The position numbers and the translations under genes are program-made. 64,000 nucleotides of DNA, from the NCBI GenBank assembly GCA_028280485.1, contig JANQLS010000110.1, positions 1 to 64,000 on the forward strand, read 5' to 3'. Shown here piece by piece: positions 35,895 to 44,451 of the stretch (positions within the stretch are counted from its first letter, which is position 1; each line of letters begins with the position of its first letter). This DNA is from Planctomycetota bacterium (GTDB taxonomy: Bacteria > Planctomycetota > UBA8108 > JACQVS01). The notes under the pieces are model-generated. The model ran no database searches. It was not told the origin of the DNA and saw only the letters and a program-made list of their open reading frames with translations.

Positions 35895-36596
35895 TTAGAA
35901 CCAATGACCCAATTTTCGTTTCAATCGCCTTAATGTTGTTTTACTTCCAATCGTGAAGCGATTGAGTAAATGGAGGGAAGCTATGTTTGTATTCATACCC
36001 GAAGCAGTTGTCACGGCCGTTTTGAAACCGATTTCTTCAACCCAAGATTTCACCTCGCCATTTACACATCCATAAGGATAGGCAAAGTGATCACAATTCC
36101 CGAGGTGATTTATGATCAAATCTTTACTTTTTTTAATCTCAACCTGAGCGATGTCGCTCTCAGTGCGTGTTAGATCCGCATGGGTATGAGTGTGGGCCCC
36201 AATACTGAATCCTTGGGTGGAAGCCTCATTAAGCTCCTCCCAGCTCGCGTGAAGGTAAGGTGGGCCGCCTTGCCGCTCAAAGAAATAGGAGTTCTTCCCC
36301 ACATAATCGGTGACGATAAATATTATGGATTGAAAATTTAACTCTTTTAAAACTGGAAGCGCGTGGTCGAGGACAGATTGGTAACCATCATCAAAAGTTA
36401 AGATGAAGGGTCGTTTAATCTCTTTAGGAAGGTGCTGTAAACCTTCCGAAATCTGATTGAGCGTTATGGTTGAATAGCCCTTACTCTTAAGCCAAAACAT
36501 ATGTTGCTTAAATAGATCGAGAGAGATGCTCCCTCTCTGTGACTCACCTTTCTTCAGTGGAAGAACAGAATGATAAGTTAGAATTGGGACCTTCAA
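35895..36596 (-). CDS. Polysaccharide deacetylase (NodB-homology, CE4-like)
   Basis: 233 residues, TTG start. Motifs: ILTYHSV (5-11), FILTFDDGYQSV with the metal/catalytic Asp pair, IGAHTHTHADLT with the H-x3-H type metal site, and FAYPYGCVNG. It removes N- or O-acetyl groups from a glycan. No signal peptide is visible, which would place it in the cytosol or with a different export route. It is the first gene of the minus-strand run with the two GT4 genes. Confidence 0.85.
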   Translation of the reverse strand: MKVPILTYHSVLPLKKGESQRGSISLDLFKQHMFWLKSKGYSTITLNQISEGLQHLPKEIKRPFILTFDDGYQSVLDHALPVLKELNFQSIIFIVTDYVGKNSYFFERQGGPPYLHASWEELNEASTQGFSIGAHTHTHADLTRTESDIAQVEIKKSKDLIINHLGNCDHFAYPYGCVNGEVKSWVEEIGFKTAVTTASGMNTNIASLHLLNRFTIGSKTTLRRLKRKLGHWF

Positions 36597-36767
36597 GGGC
36601 TGGATTCACCTAATGACGGACTAATTGAATTGAGCTGAGCGAGATTTTCCCAGAAGCAAAATTTCAAGAATGCTATAATCTTTAGCTCTCGTCAACGACC
36701 CGGTTAAATGATCTTATCCTTTTCAATCAAGATTCAAACCGGAAAAACTAGTTTGTATCTGTTGAAT

Positions 36768-36909
36768 CTTGCTCCTTCGGAGGCAGCTTCAACCGTTCCG
36801 GCAAATCACAGATTTGCCCTCATTCCGCAAACGTAGGCTCTGGGAGCCTACGTTTGCGGCCTGCTTGATTCCAAGCAGGCTTAGTTCCTGTCTTATCAAC
36901 AGGAACTAA
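36768..36909 (-). repeat. Composite multi-hairpin element, copy A
   Basis: Read on the minus strand from 36909: HP1 TTAGTTCCTGT/ACAGGAACTAA; HP2 GCCTGCTTG-GAAT-CAAGCAGGC (36880-36859); HP3, a perfect 16-bp stem (36859-36844 / 36840-36825) with loop CCA; HP4 GGCAAATC-TGT-GATTTGCC (36818-36800); conserved linker GGAACGGTTGAAGC (36799-36786); HP5 CTCC/GGAG. The same order of elements occurs at 44266-44406 with compensatory stem changes. It lies 18 bp upstream of carbamoyltransferase 3, so on the plus strand it would be in that gene's leader. Confidence 0.85.
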
Positions 36910-36927
36910 TTACCCATTCGTTTCTGT

Positions 36928-38640
36928 ATGAAAATTCTAGGCCTCGGCACTGCTTCATTTCACGATGCTTCGGCAGCCCTCATCATCGATGGTCAAGTGA
37001 TCTCCGCGTGTGAAGAAGAACGTCTCTCTCGCAATAAACACGCCTTCCACGAAAAGCCTATCCTTTCGGCTAAATATTGTTTAGATCAAGCCGGATTGAG
37101 CCCTAAAGACATCGATAGTGTAGCGATCCCTTGGTCACCTCTTCCTTATAAAAACTTAAAACTACAGTATCTCGCACGAAATCTTACCCGTCGCCCCTCT
37201 AAAGCGCTAAAAACACTCTTCAAACCACCCAAGGTTATCAAGAAACGTCAACGCTGGGTTCGAGAGCTATTAGAAGAACTCCAATTCTCTAAAGACGTAA
37301 AAATTTCCTGGATTGAACATCACCTCGCTCACGCTTCAAGCTCGTTTCACTTTTCCGGTTGGGACGATGCTGCCATATTATCTATCGATGGAATGGGAGA
37401 ACGATCGACGCTTTTGTTCGCTGAGGGGAACGATCGTAAGATCGAAAAAATTCACGAGGTTGTTTCCCCCGATTCACTCGGCATCTTCTATGGTGCTCTC
37501 ACCGATTTTCTCGGCTTTCAACACCTCAACGGTGAGTACAAGATGATGGGAATGGCGTCCTACGGAGATCCCAGTAAGGTCGACATTTCGAAACTCCTTC
37601 AAATCGTAAATAACGAACCTCGGCTCAATTTGAAGTATATCTTTGGTAAGTCAAAATCGAGAAAAGATTCAACCTACTACAATTACGCCTTAGAAGAGCT
37701 TTTAGGACCGCCCCGCCAAGATGAAGGACTCTCGGAGCCTTATATTCACATCGCCGCAGCGGCTCAAAACGCCCTGAATCAAACGGTTCTTCAATTGATC
37801 GACCATTACCTATCGCCGGCTCTAAAGCGAACGGGGCGATTGTGCGTTGCGGGTGGAGTAGCGCTCAATGTTCAACTGAATAAGCATTTGCGAGACCATC
37901 CTCTCGTTGAGGAACTCTACGTTCAACCAGCCGCGGCCGATAATGGTTTAAGCTTAGGAGCGGCATCGTATTCAAGCGAACAACATTCCATTCCTTGCCA
38001 AACGATGCGGCACGCCTACTGGGGCCCTGAATACAGTGATCAAGAAATTGAAGAAGCATTAAAAGCCGAAGGAGTGAGCTTTTCTCAGCCCAAAGATATC
38101 ATCAAGGCATCTGCCGAATTGTTATCTCAAGGTGAGGTCCTAGCCTGGTTTCAGGGTCGAATGGAATGGGGTCCTCGGGCCTTGGGAAATCGAAGTATAT
38201 TGGGAAATCCCGCTCACCCCGGCGTCAGCGATCTCATCAACTCTCAAATCAAATTCAGGGAAACTTGGCGTCCCTTTTGCCCAGCCATTTTGGATGAAAG
38301 CTTAGCTGAGGTTGTTGACTCGGATCATCCTTCCCCGTTTATGAATATGGCATTTAAAGTTTCAGACCTTTGGAAAGAACGCATTAAAGAGGCTGTGCAC
38401 GTCGATCAAACGATTCGGCCACAAGGAGTCTCTCAACAAACCAATCCGAAGTTTCATGAATTGATCACCGAATTTAAAAAACTTACCGATATCCCGGTAT
38501 TACTCAATACTTCACTCAATCGAAGAGGTGAGCCCATGGCATGCTCTCCTCAAGATGCATTAAAAACCTTTCTCGGCTCTGGGTTAAAATTCTTAGCCAT
38601 TGGATCCTATTTAGTCACAAAGTCCGGTTCGGTGAATTGA
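36928..38640 (+). CDS. Carbamoyltransferase 3, NodU/CmcH family
   Basis: 570 residues, ATG start. MKILGLGTASFHDASAAL, CEEERLSRNKHAFHE, IEHHLAHASSSFHFSG, LSIDGMGE, WFQGRMEWGPRALGNRSIL, FRETWRPFCPAIL and LLNTSLNRRGEPMA place it with the paralogues at 23437 and 31791. It forms a unit with the following GT4 (12 bp gap). Having three such enzymes in 15 kb implies several carbamoylation sites or acceptors on the glycan. The composite hairpin element lies immediately upstream. Confidence 0.9.
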   Translation: MKILGLGTASFHDASAALIIDGQVISACEEERLSRNKHAFHEKPILSAKYCLDQAGLSPKDIDSVAIPWSPLPYKNLKLQYLARNLTRRPSKALKTLFKPPKVIKKRQRWVRELLEELQFSKDVKISWIEHHLAHASSSFHFSGWDDAAILSIDGMGERSTLLFAEGNDRKIEKIHEVVSPDSLGIFYGALTDFLGFQHLNGEYKMMGMASYGDPSKVDISKLLQIVNNEPRLNLKYIFGKSKSRKDSTYYNYALEELLGPPRQDEGLSEPYIHIAAAAQNALNQTVLQLIDHYLSPALKRTGRLCVAGGVALNVQLNKHLRDHPLVEELYVQPAAADNGLSLGAASYSSEQHSIPCQTMRHAYWGPEYSDQEIEEALKAEGVSFSQPKDIIKASAELLSQGEVLAWFQGRMEWGPRALGNRSILGNPAHPGVSDLINSQIKFRETWRPFCPAILDESLAEVVDSDHPSPFMNMAFKVSDLWKERIKEAVHVDQTIRPQGVSQQTNPKFHELITEFKKLTDIPVLLNTSLNRRGEPMACSPQDALKTFLGSGLKFLAIGSYLVTKSGSVN

Positions 38641-38651
38641 AGGATAGAGCA

Positions 38652-39779
38652 TTGGAAAAACCCTTTCACATCTTATTCACCAACAAGAAAAAAGCCTGGA
38701 GCGGCGAACCAGCGATCATCGAATCATTGGGATTGAAGCTCATCGAAAGGGGGCATCGAATCAGTGTCTTCACCCACCCTGAGTCATCCCTGAAACTCCG
38801 ATTAGTCGATAGCGAGATTCAAACGATCGACTTTAGCTTCGAAAAAAATCCCCCAGGAGTCGCCTACAGCTTTTTTAAACGAGGATTCAAGATCGCAAAG
38901 TTCATCAAAGAAGAAAAGGTCGATCTGGTGCACTCGGCTTCCTCATTCGATACTTGGGTAGCTTCCTTTGCTGTGAGGAATTGGTTTTCGGGATTGAAAT
39001 CCATTCCTCTCGTCAGAACCAAACACAACCTCAGTAAAATTCGACCTAACCTCACCAACCGCTGGTACTACTCCAAAGGCATGACGAAGATCATCGCTCC
39101 CTCTATTGCCGTAAAACAGCAATTAGAAGAATCACCTATCGTGCCCAATCAATCTATTGCTTACATTCCTCATGGGATCGATCTCGACGAAATTCGATCC
39201 TTTCAGGGGACTCAGGAGGAGGCGCGAAAAGAGCTCGGTCTTGATGATGAAACTCAACTCATCCTTTTCTCTGGAAGAATTGTTCCGAACAAAGATCCAG
39301 AGACTGCGGTCCGAGCGGTAAATATTGCTTCAAAGAAATATCCCAAATTAAAACTATGGTTAGCAGGCGCAGTGGATCCCTACACAAAAAAGGACTTAGA
39401 AGAAATCGTCGAAAACGATTGCTGCCAAGTCTTGGGTCACCGAAATGACATCCCCCGTTTGTTAAAAGCCGCTGATTTCTATATTCAGCCTTCGGTCAAA
39501 GAAGCTTTCGGCTTAGCCGCACTGGAAGCGCTTTTAATGAAGATTCCAACCGTGGTCAGTGATGCCCTAGGCTTTAAAGATTTTGTTGAGGATCGTAAAA
39601 ACGCTTTAGTTTTTCCGATGAAAGACCCAAAGGCTTTAGCTGATTGTTTAATTGAGTTGATTGAGAAACCGGAGATGGCTCAAAGGTTAGCCTCAACGGG
39701 TGAAGCCTTGGTGTTAGATAAATTTCATTTAGATCGAATGGTGGATGATACGGAGCAGTTATATAGGGAGCTATTGTAG
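38652..39779 (+). CDS. Family 4 glycosyltransferase 3
   Basis: About 375 residues from TTG at 38652, with AAGGA 8-9 nt upstream. An ATG at 38541 in the same frame would overlap the carbamoyltransferase by 100 bp and is unlikely. Motifs: IISSL-like N-domain EPAIIESLGLKLIERGH, VHSASSFDTWVAS, KIIAPSIAVKQQLE, IAYIPHGIDLDEI, LILFSGRIVPNKDPETAV and YIQPSVKEAFGLAALEALLM (E-x7-E). Retaining GT-B enzyme acting on the surface glycan. It ends inside the left hairpin of the 39778-39941 element. Confidence 0.87.
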   Translation: MEKPFHILFTNKKKAWSGEPAIIESLGLKLIERGHRISVFTHPESSLKLRLVDSEIQTIDFSFEKNPPGVAYSFFKRGFKIAKFIKEEKVDLVHSASSFDTWVASFAVRNWFSGLKSIPLVRTKHNLSKIRPNLTNRWYYSKGMTKIIAPSIAVKQQLEESPIVPNQSIAYIPHGIDLDEIRSFQGTQEEARKELGLDDETQLILFSGRIVPNKDPETAVRAVNIASKKYPKLKLWLAGAVDPYTKKDLEEIVENDCCQVLGHRNDIPRLLKAADFYIQPSVKEAFGLAALEALLMKIPTVVSDALGFKDFVEDRKNALVFPMKDPKALADCLIELIEKPEMAQRLASTGEALVLDKFHLDRMVDDTEQLYRELL

Positions 39780-39941
39780 TCCGCACGCTCCGCGTGCGGC
39801 CTTCTTAACTATTTGAATAAATTGTTAAGGAATAAAAGGTTTAACATGATCTGAGCTCTCGATGATGACTCGACTAAGTCGAATTATGAACTTTTTAACT
39901 CTTTACCGAAACTCAGTGGCCGCACGCCGCGCGTGCGGACT
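39778..39941. terminator. Paired CCGCACGC hairpins between convergent genes
   Basis: Hairpin CCGCACGC-TCC-GCGTGCGG (39781-39799) begins at the stop of GT4-3 and hairpin CCGCACGC-CGC-GCGTGCGG (39920-39938) begins just inside the convergent ABC-transporter stop. The two also pair with each other as a long inverted repeat of about 25 bp with few mismatches. Between them are a weak TTAAC...GTTAA hairpin and AT-rich sequence. No long T-run. Probably a bidirectional transcription block. Confidence 0.6.
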
Positions 39942-42126
39942 ACTTTCGACTATACTGCTTCTCATACAATCGGTGAAAAAGCCCCTTTTGCTCCAACAAT
40001 TCTTCAAACTTTCCGATCTCGGCAACTCGGCCATCTTCTAAAACGACAATTTGGTCGGCGTCTTTGATCGTAGATAAACGGTGGGCGATGGCAATGGTGG
40101 AACGGAGGTGAATCAATCGATCGAGAGCCTCTTGAACTTGAGCTTCACTCTCAGCGTCGAGGTTACTGGTGGCTTCATCTAATATAAGAATCGGAGCATT
40201 TTTTAGGAGGGCTCGGGCGATGGTGATGCGTTGCCTTTGCCCGCCGGACAAACGAGTTCCTCGATCTCCAATTTTAGTTTCGTAACCTTCTGGCAAAGAA
40301 ACGATAAAATCGTGAATGTTCGCCATTCGAGAGGCTTCTTCGATCTCTTCTTGGCTTGCATCCGGATTTCCGTAAAGAATGTTGTTTCGAATCGTCGTAT
40401 CAAAAAGGAAGGGTTCCTGACTGACAATGGATATTTGAGAAATCAAACTGGGCAGATTGACGGATTTGATATCCACTCCATCGATCTTAATGGCTCCCGA
40501 GTCCGTATCGTAAAATCTTAAAATCAGATCCACTAAGGTACTTTTCCCCGCACCGGTAGGTCCCACGATGGCGGTTAGCTTCCCAGAGGGAATCGTAAGA
40601 TCAACATCTTCGAGTACAGTTTCCCGACCGTAGCTGAAACAAACTTTATCAAATTGAATCGAATCCTTAAATGGAGCTAAGTCGGTTGCTCCTTCAGCTT
40701 CAACCACACTGGGGTAAGTTTCAAAAATCTCAATCACCCGTTCCATAGCCCCCAATGATTCTTGAAAAGTTGAATAAGCCCGTGCCAGTGATTTTACGGG
40801 CATATACATAGTGTTGAGGGCTCCGGTAAATACGATGAGATCTCCGAGCGACATTCCCAATTTGTCGCCAATTAAAAAGTAGCCCCCGATTCCAATGGCT
40901 ACGATGACTCCTGTATTTGCGGCAAATTCGACAAGAGATGAGGAAGCGACTCGTGCTCGGAGCGTCTTCATTTCTTCTTTAACGACATCCCGATTGCGCT
41001 CTTCAAAGTGCTCCTTTTCAAATTTCTCCATCGCGAAACTTTTCACCGTACGAATACCGCTGAAGAGCTGCTCTAAGGCGACGGTCATCATGCCTCGCTT
41101 CGTCGACTGTTTTTTACTTCGACGGCGAACTTTGCGTCCAAATTTAATCAAGATGACAAACAAGATTGGAAAGAAACAAATCGTGATTAGGGCGAGCCAC
41201 CAATTGATGATGAAAATAACCACGATCGCGATGATCAGCATAAGGGGTTTTTGAACCAAGTCCGAAAAGATCTTATTCAAGCTACTTGAAATCATCGAGA
41301 GATCAGCCGAAACCCGCGACAAAAGATCTCCTCGGGATCGCTCATCAAAAAACGCTAAACTGAGATCCGTCATGTGAGAGATCATATCTCGCCTCAAGTC
41401 GGCTAAAATATTTTGAACGAGGCTCCCCACTAAATAGGATTGACCGAATCGACACACTGCGATGAGAACACTATTGATCAGCCCAAAGATGATAACGAAC
41501 CTTAGCAACCCCCAAGTTCGGATCATGGGCTTGAACTCTAAGCCGAGAACACCTTGAGAACTCTGCCAGGAGTTTGTATTCGGGTCCAATTTAGGAATTT
41601 GTGCATCTTCAGTAGGATCAAACTTCAATCGGAGTGAGGTAAACCTAATATTTGAGAAGGGAATTTCCTCGCTCCCCATCTTCCATCGGTAAGTGGCTGA
41701 TCCGTTTTCAAAAGACAATTCCCCTTCACTCAATCGCTTCTGATCTACGAGCGTATTTTTTTCCGGATCATCTAAAATGATACTTAAATTAAGATACTGA
41801 CCCGACTGTTTATAAGGTTCTTGAAGATCCTGCTGAGGCTCATCTTCTAACCAGGCGGTTAAGGGACGTACGTAGCGAGTCGTCAACGATCCCGAAGTGC
41901 TGGCGAGTTCTGGGGTCAACACTCCATCAAAGAATATCGCAGGGATGATATTCCTGAGATTCAATCCCAAACTGTAACCCGCCATCAAAACGAACGCGAA
42001 GATGAGCACACTCTTACGATTGATGATGTAAGGCGTGACTCGACGAATCGTCTGCCAATTCGTTGCTGACTCTCGTCTTCGCTGTTGGTTTGGGGTTTCT
42101 GGGGAGGGACTCGCCTCGGAATTCAT
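39940..42126 (-). CDS. MsbA-like ABC exporter with large extracytoplasmic insert
   Basis: 728 residues (ATG at 42126; a TTG one codon upstream). Fused membrane and ATPase domains of the lipid/oligosaccharide exporter class. Walker A VGPTGAGKST, Q-loop region SIVSQEPFLFD, signature LSGGQRQR, Walker B ILILDEATSNLD and the H-loop AIAHRLST are all present. Unlike standard MsbA (about 580 aa), roughly 130 soluble residues (about 70-190, including the charged segment DDPEKNTLVDQKRLSEGE) lie between the first and second membrane helices, so on the outer side. It probably flips the locus lipid-linked glycan or lipid A. It lies 6 bp downstream of the MATE gene. Confidence 0.88.
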   Translation of the reverse strand: MNSEASPSPETPNQQRRRESATNWQTIRRVTPYIINRKSVLIFAFVLMAGYSLGLNLRNIIPAIFFDGVLTPELASTSGSLTTRYVRPLTAWLEDEPQQDLQEPYKQSGQYLNLSIILDDPEKNTLVDQKRLSEGELSFENGSATYRWKMGSEEIPFSNIRFTSLRLKFDPTEDAQIPKLDPNTNSWQSSQGVLGLEFKPMIRTWGLLRFVIIFGLINSVLIAVCRFGQSYLVGSLVQNILADLRRDMISHMTDLSLAFFDERSRGDLLSRVSADLSMISSSLNKIFSDLVQKPLMLIIAIVVIFIINWWLALITICFFPILFVILIKFGRKVRRRSKKQSTKRGMMTVALEQLFSGIRTVKSFAMEKFEKEHFEERNRDVVKEEMKTLRARVASSSLVEFAANTGVIVAIGIGGYFLIGDKLGMSLGDLIVFTGALNTMYMPVKSLARAYSTFQESLGAMERVIEIFETYPSVVEAEGATDLAPFKDSIQFDKVCFSYGRETVLEDVDLTIPSGKLTAIVGPTGAGKSTLVDLILRFYDTDSGAIKIDGVDIKSVNLPSLISQISIVSQEPFLFDTTIRNNILYGNPDASQEEIEEASRMANIHDFIVSLPEGYETKIGDRGTRLSGGQRQRITIARALLKNAPILILDEATSNLDAESEAQVQEALDRLIHLRSTIAIAHRLSTIKDADQIVVLEDGRVAEIGKFEELLEQKGLFHRLYEKQYSRK

Positions 42127-42132
42127 CAAGTT

Positions 42133-43611
42133 TTAAGTAGCCTCGATTTTCGTTTTTTTCCACTTCCCCGTCAAAAAGACAAATAAAGCCAAGAAGGCGA
42201 GTATCGTTTCCGCAATACAAACCGCCCAAAACACCCCAGATGATGCATATCCTAAATTTACAGCAAGAAAATAAGCAAGAGGGATCTCGATGATCCAAAA
42301 GCAAAGAAAGTTCATCCAAGTAGGCGTCATCGTATCACCAGCTCCATTAAAAGCCTGAGCGAAAACTAATGCCCAAGAATAAAACACATACCCGTAACTG
42401 AAGATTCGCAGGCAAGCGATACCGTGAGCGGTGATATCTTCCTCTTCCGTAAAAAACTGCATCAAATATTCCGGCAAGAAAACAAACAACACGGTGACCA
42501 ATGCCATGTAGATCATATTACAGACCCCGGTCAGCCAAACGGATCGTTCGGCTCGATCTGGCTTTTGTGCTCCTAAGTTTTGGCCCACGAGAGTCGCTAC
42601 GGCATTACTCAAGCCCCAAGCGGGTAAGAAGAAAAACAGGATCACTCGAATGGCTACGGTATACCCAGCCACCGCTGCGCTTCCCCCCAAGGCGACGATG
42701 CGCATTAAAACCACCCAGCTAGCTGTAGCGATCAAAAACTGCGCGATCCCCCCGATCGACAATCGAAACAATTCGCGGATGAGCGCCCAGTTAATAACGG
42801 TAAAAAATCTCTGAATTCGCACTCGAGATTGAGGGCTTCTCAATTCCCAAAATTGGTAGGCGACCCCGATCCCCCTACCAATAGTCGTCGCCACGGCTGC
42901 GCCTTTTACTCCCATTTCGGGGAAGATCCACCAACCAAAAATTAGACAGGGATCTAAGATGATGTTGAGCCCGTTCGCCAACCAGAGCGATTTCATGGCG
43001 ACCGCGGCGTTCCCGGCCCCTCTGAAGGCGGCATTATTGATGAAGAGTAAAACGATAACAACGTTCGTGCCTAAGAGAATCGAAGTATAACCAGATCCTT
43101 CTTCGATGACTTGAGCCTCAGCTCCAATCAAACTCAGCAGCTGGGGTGCGAAGATAAAGCACGGAATACCGGTAACTAAACCGATGGTGAGGGCAATCCA
43201 AATGGAATGCTGAGTGGCTTGAGAGGCTCCCTCAGGATTTTTCTCTCCGATGCGCCGAGCCACCAAGGCAGTAGTCGCCATACTAAAACCAATCCCGAAG
43301 GCATAGATGATGGTGAGCATCGCTTCGGTCAGGCCAACGACAGCCAGGGCTGACTCCCCCAGTTTACTTACGTAAAAAGCGTCACAGAGAGCAAAGGCCG
43401 ACTCCATCAGCATCTCCAAAACCATCGGAATGGCTAAGATGATGCAAGCTTGAACAATGCTTCCGGAAGTAAAGTCTCGGGGAGTGCCTCCTAGGGCTTC
43501 TTTGATGGCACTCCACCAAGTGAACGGTACATCCGATGGGGAAGCTTCATTCACCGTTTCAGAATTTGAGGAATCTGTTTCAGGAGGATCAGAAGGTGGG
43601 AGTTCGTTCAT
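42133..43611 (-). CDS. MATE-family efflux/flippase protein
   Basis: 492 residues with twelve predicted membrane helices. IVQACIILAIPMVLEMLMES, ALAVVGLTEAMLTI, NAAFRGAGNAAVAM and VGQNLGAQKPDRAERSVW fit the MatE (NorM/DinF-like) fold with its internal duplication. It exports cationic compounds or lipid-linked precursors in exchange for Na+ or H+. It sits between an auxiliary lipoprotein and the MsbA-like exporter, so a role in envelope assembly is possible. The N-terminal 40 residues are polar and disordered. Confidence 0.88.
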   Translation of the reverse strand: MNELPPSDPPETDSSNSETVNEASPSDVPFTWWSAIKEALGGTPRDFTSGSIVQACIILAIPMVLEMLMESAFALCDAFYVSKLGESALAVVGLTEAMLTIIYAFGIGFSMATTALVARRIGEKNPEGASQATQHSIWIALTIGLVTGIPCFIFAPQLLSLIGAEAQVIEEGSGYTSILLGTNVVIVLLFINNAAFRGAGNAAVAMKSLWLANGLNIILDPCLIFGWWIFPEMGVKGAAVATTIGRGIGVAYQFWELRSPQSRVRIQRFFTVINWALIRELFRLSIGGIAQFLIATASWVVLMRIVALGGSAAVAGYTVAIRVILFFFLPAWGLSNAVATLVGQNLGAQKPDRAERSVWLTGVCNMIYMALVTVLFVFLPEYLMQFFTEEEDITAHGIACLRIFSYGYVFYSWALVFAQAFNGAGDTMTPTWMNFLCFWIIEIPLAYFLAVNLGYASSGVFWAVCIAETILAFLALFVFLTGKWKKTKIEAT

Positions 43612-43629
43612 AGTAACCGCACTGCGGTT

Positions 43630-44238
43630 CTAGGAACCTTTTTGTATCTCATCGACGAGTTGTCTTAATATTTTTGCTAAGCCTTGGCTGTATCCATCGA
43701 CTAAGGCTTGAGGGCTATCATTTTCAATAGATATCGATTCTCGGAGTTTCCAGCTACCGATCAGTTTGACTACACCGGAAACATCTTGATTCAAAGTAAA
43801 GTGAATTTCAATGACTGCTTTTGGAGCAGACAAATTTCTGAAATCCCCATGTATGGTGACGACGACCGCTTCGAGGAAATGAGAGGGTTGAAGCAGGCTC
43901 TCCCTCGCCGCAACATGGCTGAAAACATTCGCTTCAGAAAACCAAAACTGGACTGCAGATTGAATCAGTAGATTCGGTGAACTCGCAAAGACATTGTAAA
44001 AGTCTGTCTCAACTTCTCTTTCTCCGACTCTATATATGAACTCTGGCTCTGAGTAGGGAGGAGAGATTTGGAAACGTCTCACCTGTAAAACCCCAGAATG
44101 AATGGCATGATTACCTTCGGAAGGCACGTACAGATCTGAGGTTTCCAACGTAAAGATTCTTTTTTCGGGGAAGGGTCTTTCCACGGTGATGCAACCCGAA
44201 AAAACGATGACGGAGAGCCAAAGAAGTTGAATTTTCAT
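43630..44238 (-). CDS. ABC-type transport auxiliary lipoprotein (PqiC-like)
   Basis: 202 residues. Signal MKIQLLWLSVIVFSGCI with a lipobox (Cys16). The body (YFTL-type strand FTLETSDLYVP, LQVRRFQISPPYSEPEFIYRVG, EVETDFYNVFASSPNLLI) matches the ABC_trans_aux/PqiC domain of lipoproteins that assist MCE-type lipid transport. No MCE or permease gene adjoins it. It is the first gene of a minus-strand unit with the MATE and MsbA-like exporters. Confidence 0.72.
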   Translation of the reverse strand: MKIQLLWLSVIVFSGCITVERPFPEKRIFTLETSDLYVPSEGNHAIHSGVLQVRRFQISPPYSEPEFIYRVGEREVETDFYNVFASSPNLLIQSAVQFWFSEANVFSHVAARESLLQPSHFLEAVVVTIHGDFRNLSAPKAVIEIHFTLNQDVSGVVKLIGSWKLRESISIENDSPQALVDGYSQGLAKILRQLVDEIQKGS

Positions 44239-44265
44239 TTTTACTCGATCCTTCTATTCTCTTAA

Positions 44266-44406
44266 TTAGTTCCTGTTGATTAAACAGGAGCTAAGCCGAG
44301 TTGGGGTCAACTCGGCCGCGAACATAGGGTCGGAGACCCTATGTTCAGCGGAGTGAAAGCAAATCTATGATTTGCTGGAACGGTTGAAGCGAGCTCCGCA
44401 GGAGCT
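44266..44406 (+). repeat. Composite multi-hairpin element, copy B
   Basis: HP1 TTAGTTCCTGTT/AACAGGAGCTAA (44266-44294); HP2 GCCGAGTTG-GGGT-CAACTCGGC (44295-44316); HP3 GAACATAGGGTC-GGA-GACCCTATGTTC extended by CGC/GCG (44317-44350); HP4 GCAAATC-TAT-GATTTGC (44359-44375); conserved linker GGAACGGTTGAAGC (44377-44390); HP5 AGCTCC-GCA-GGAGCT (392-406 of this kb). Relative to copy A at 36768-36909, HP2 has three and HP3 three paired changes that keep base pairing. It lies between two minus-strand genes. Confidence 0.85.
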
Positions 44407-44424
44407 TGTTTCAATAAAAACAAA

Positions 44425-44444
44425 TTAGTTCCTGTTGATTAAAC
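44425..44444 (+). repeat. Half HP1 sequence at the end of copy B
   Basis: TTAGTTCCTGTTGATTAAAC is identical to the 5' arm and loop of HP1 at 44266, so copy B is bracketed by a full and a half copy in direct orientation, as in a tandem array or after a deletion. Confidence 0.7.
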
Positions 44445-44451
44445 CTCATCT

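Noticed and set aside
37252-37263. Palindrome-like AACGCTGGGTTC in carbamoyltransferase 3
   Set aside because: One arm is mismatched and it is isolated; it fits chance in coding DNA.
38541-38651. Start of GT4-3 inside carbamoyltransferase 3
   Set aside because: It would overlap 100 bp of a well-conserved coding region; the TTG at 38652 has a ribosome-binding site and the correct domain start.
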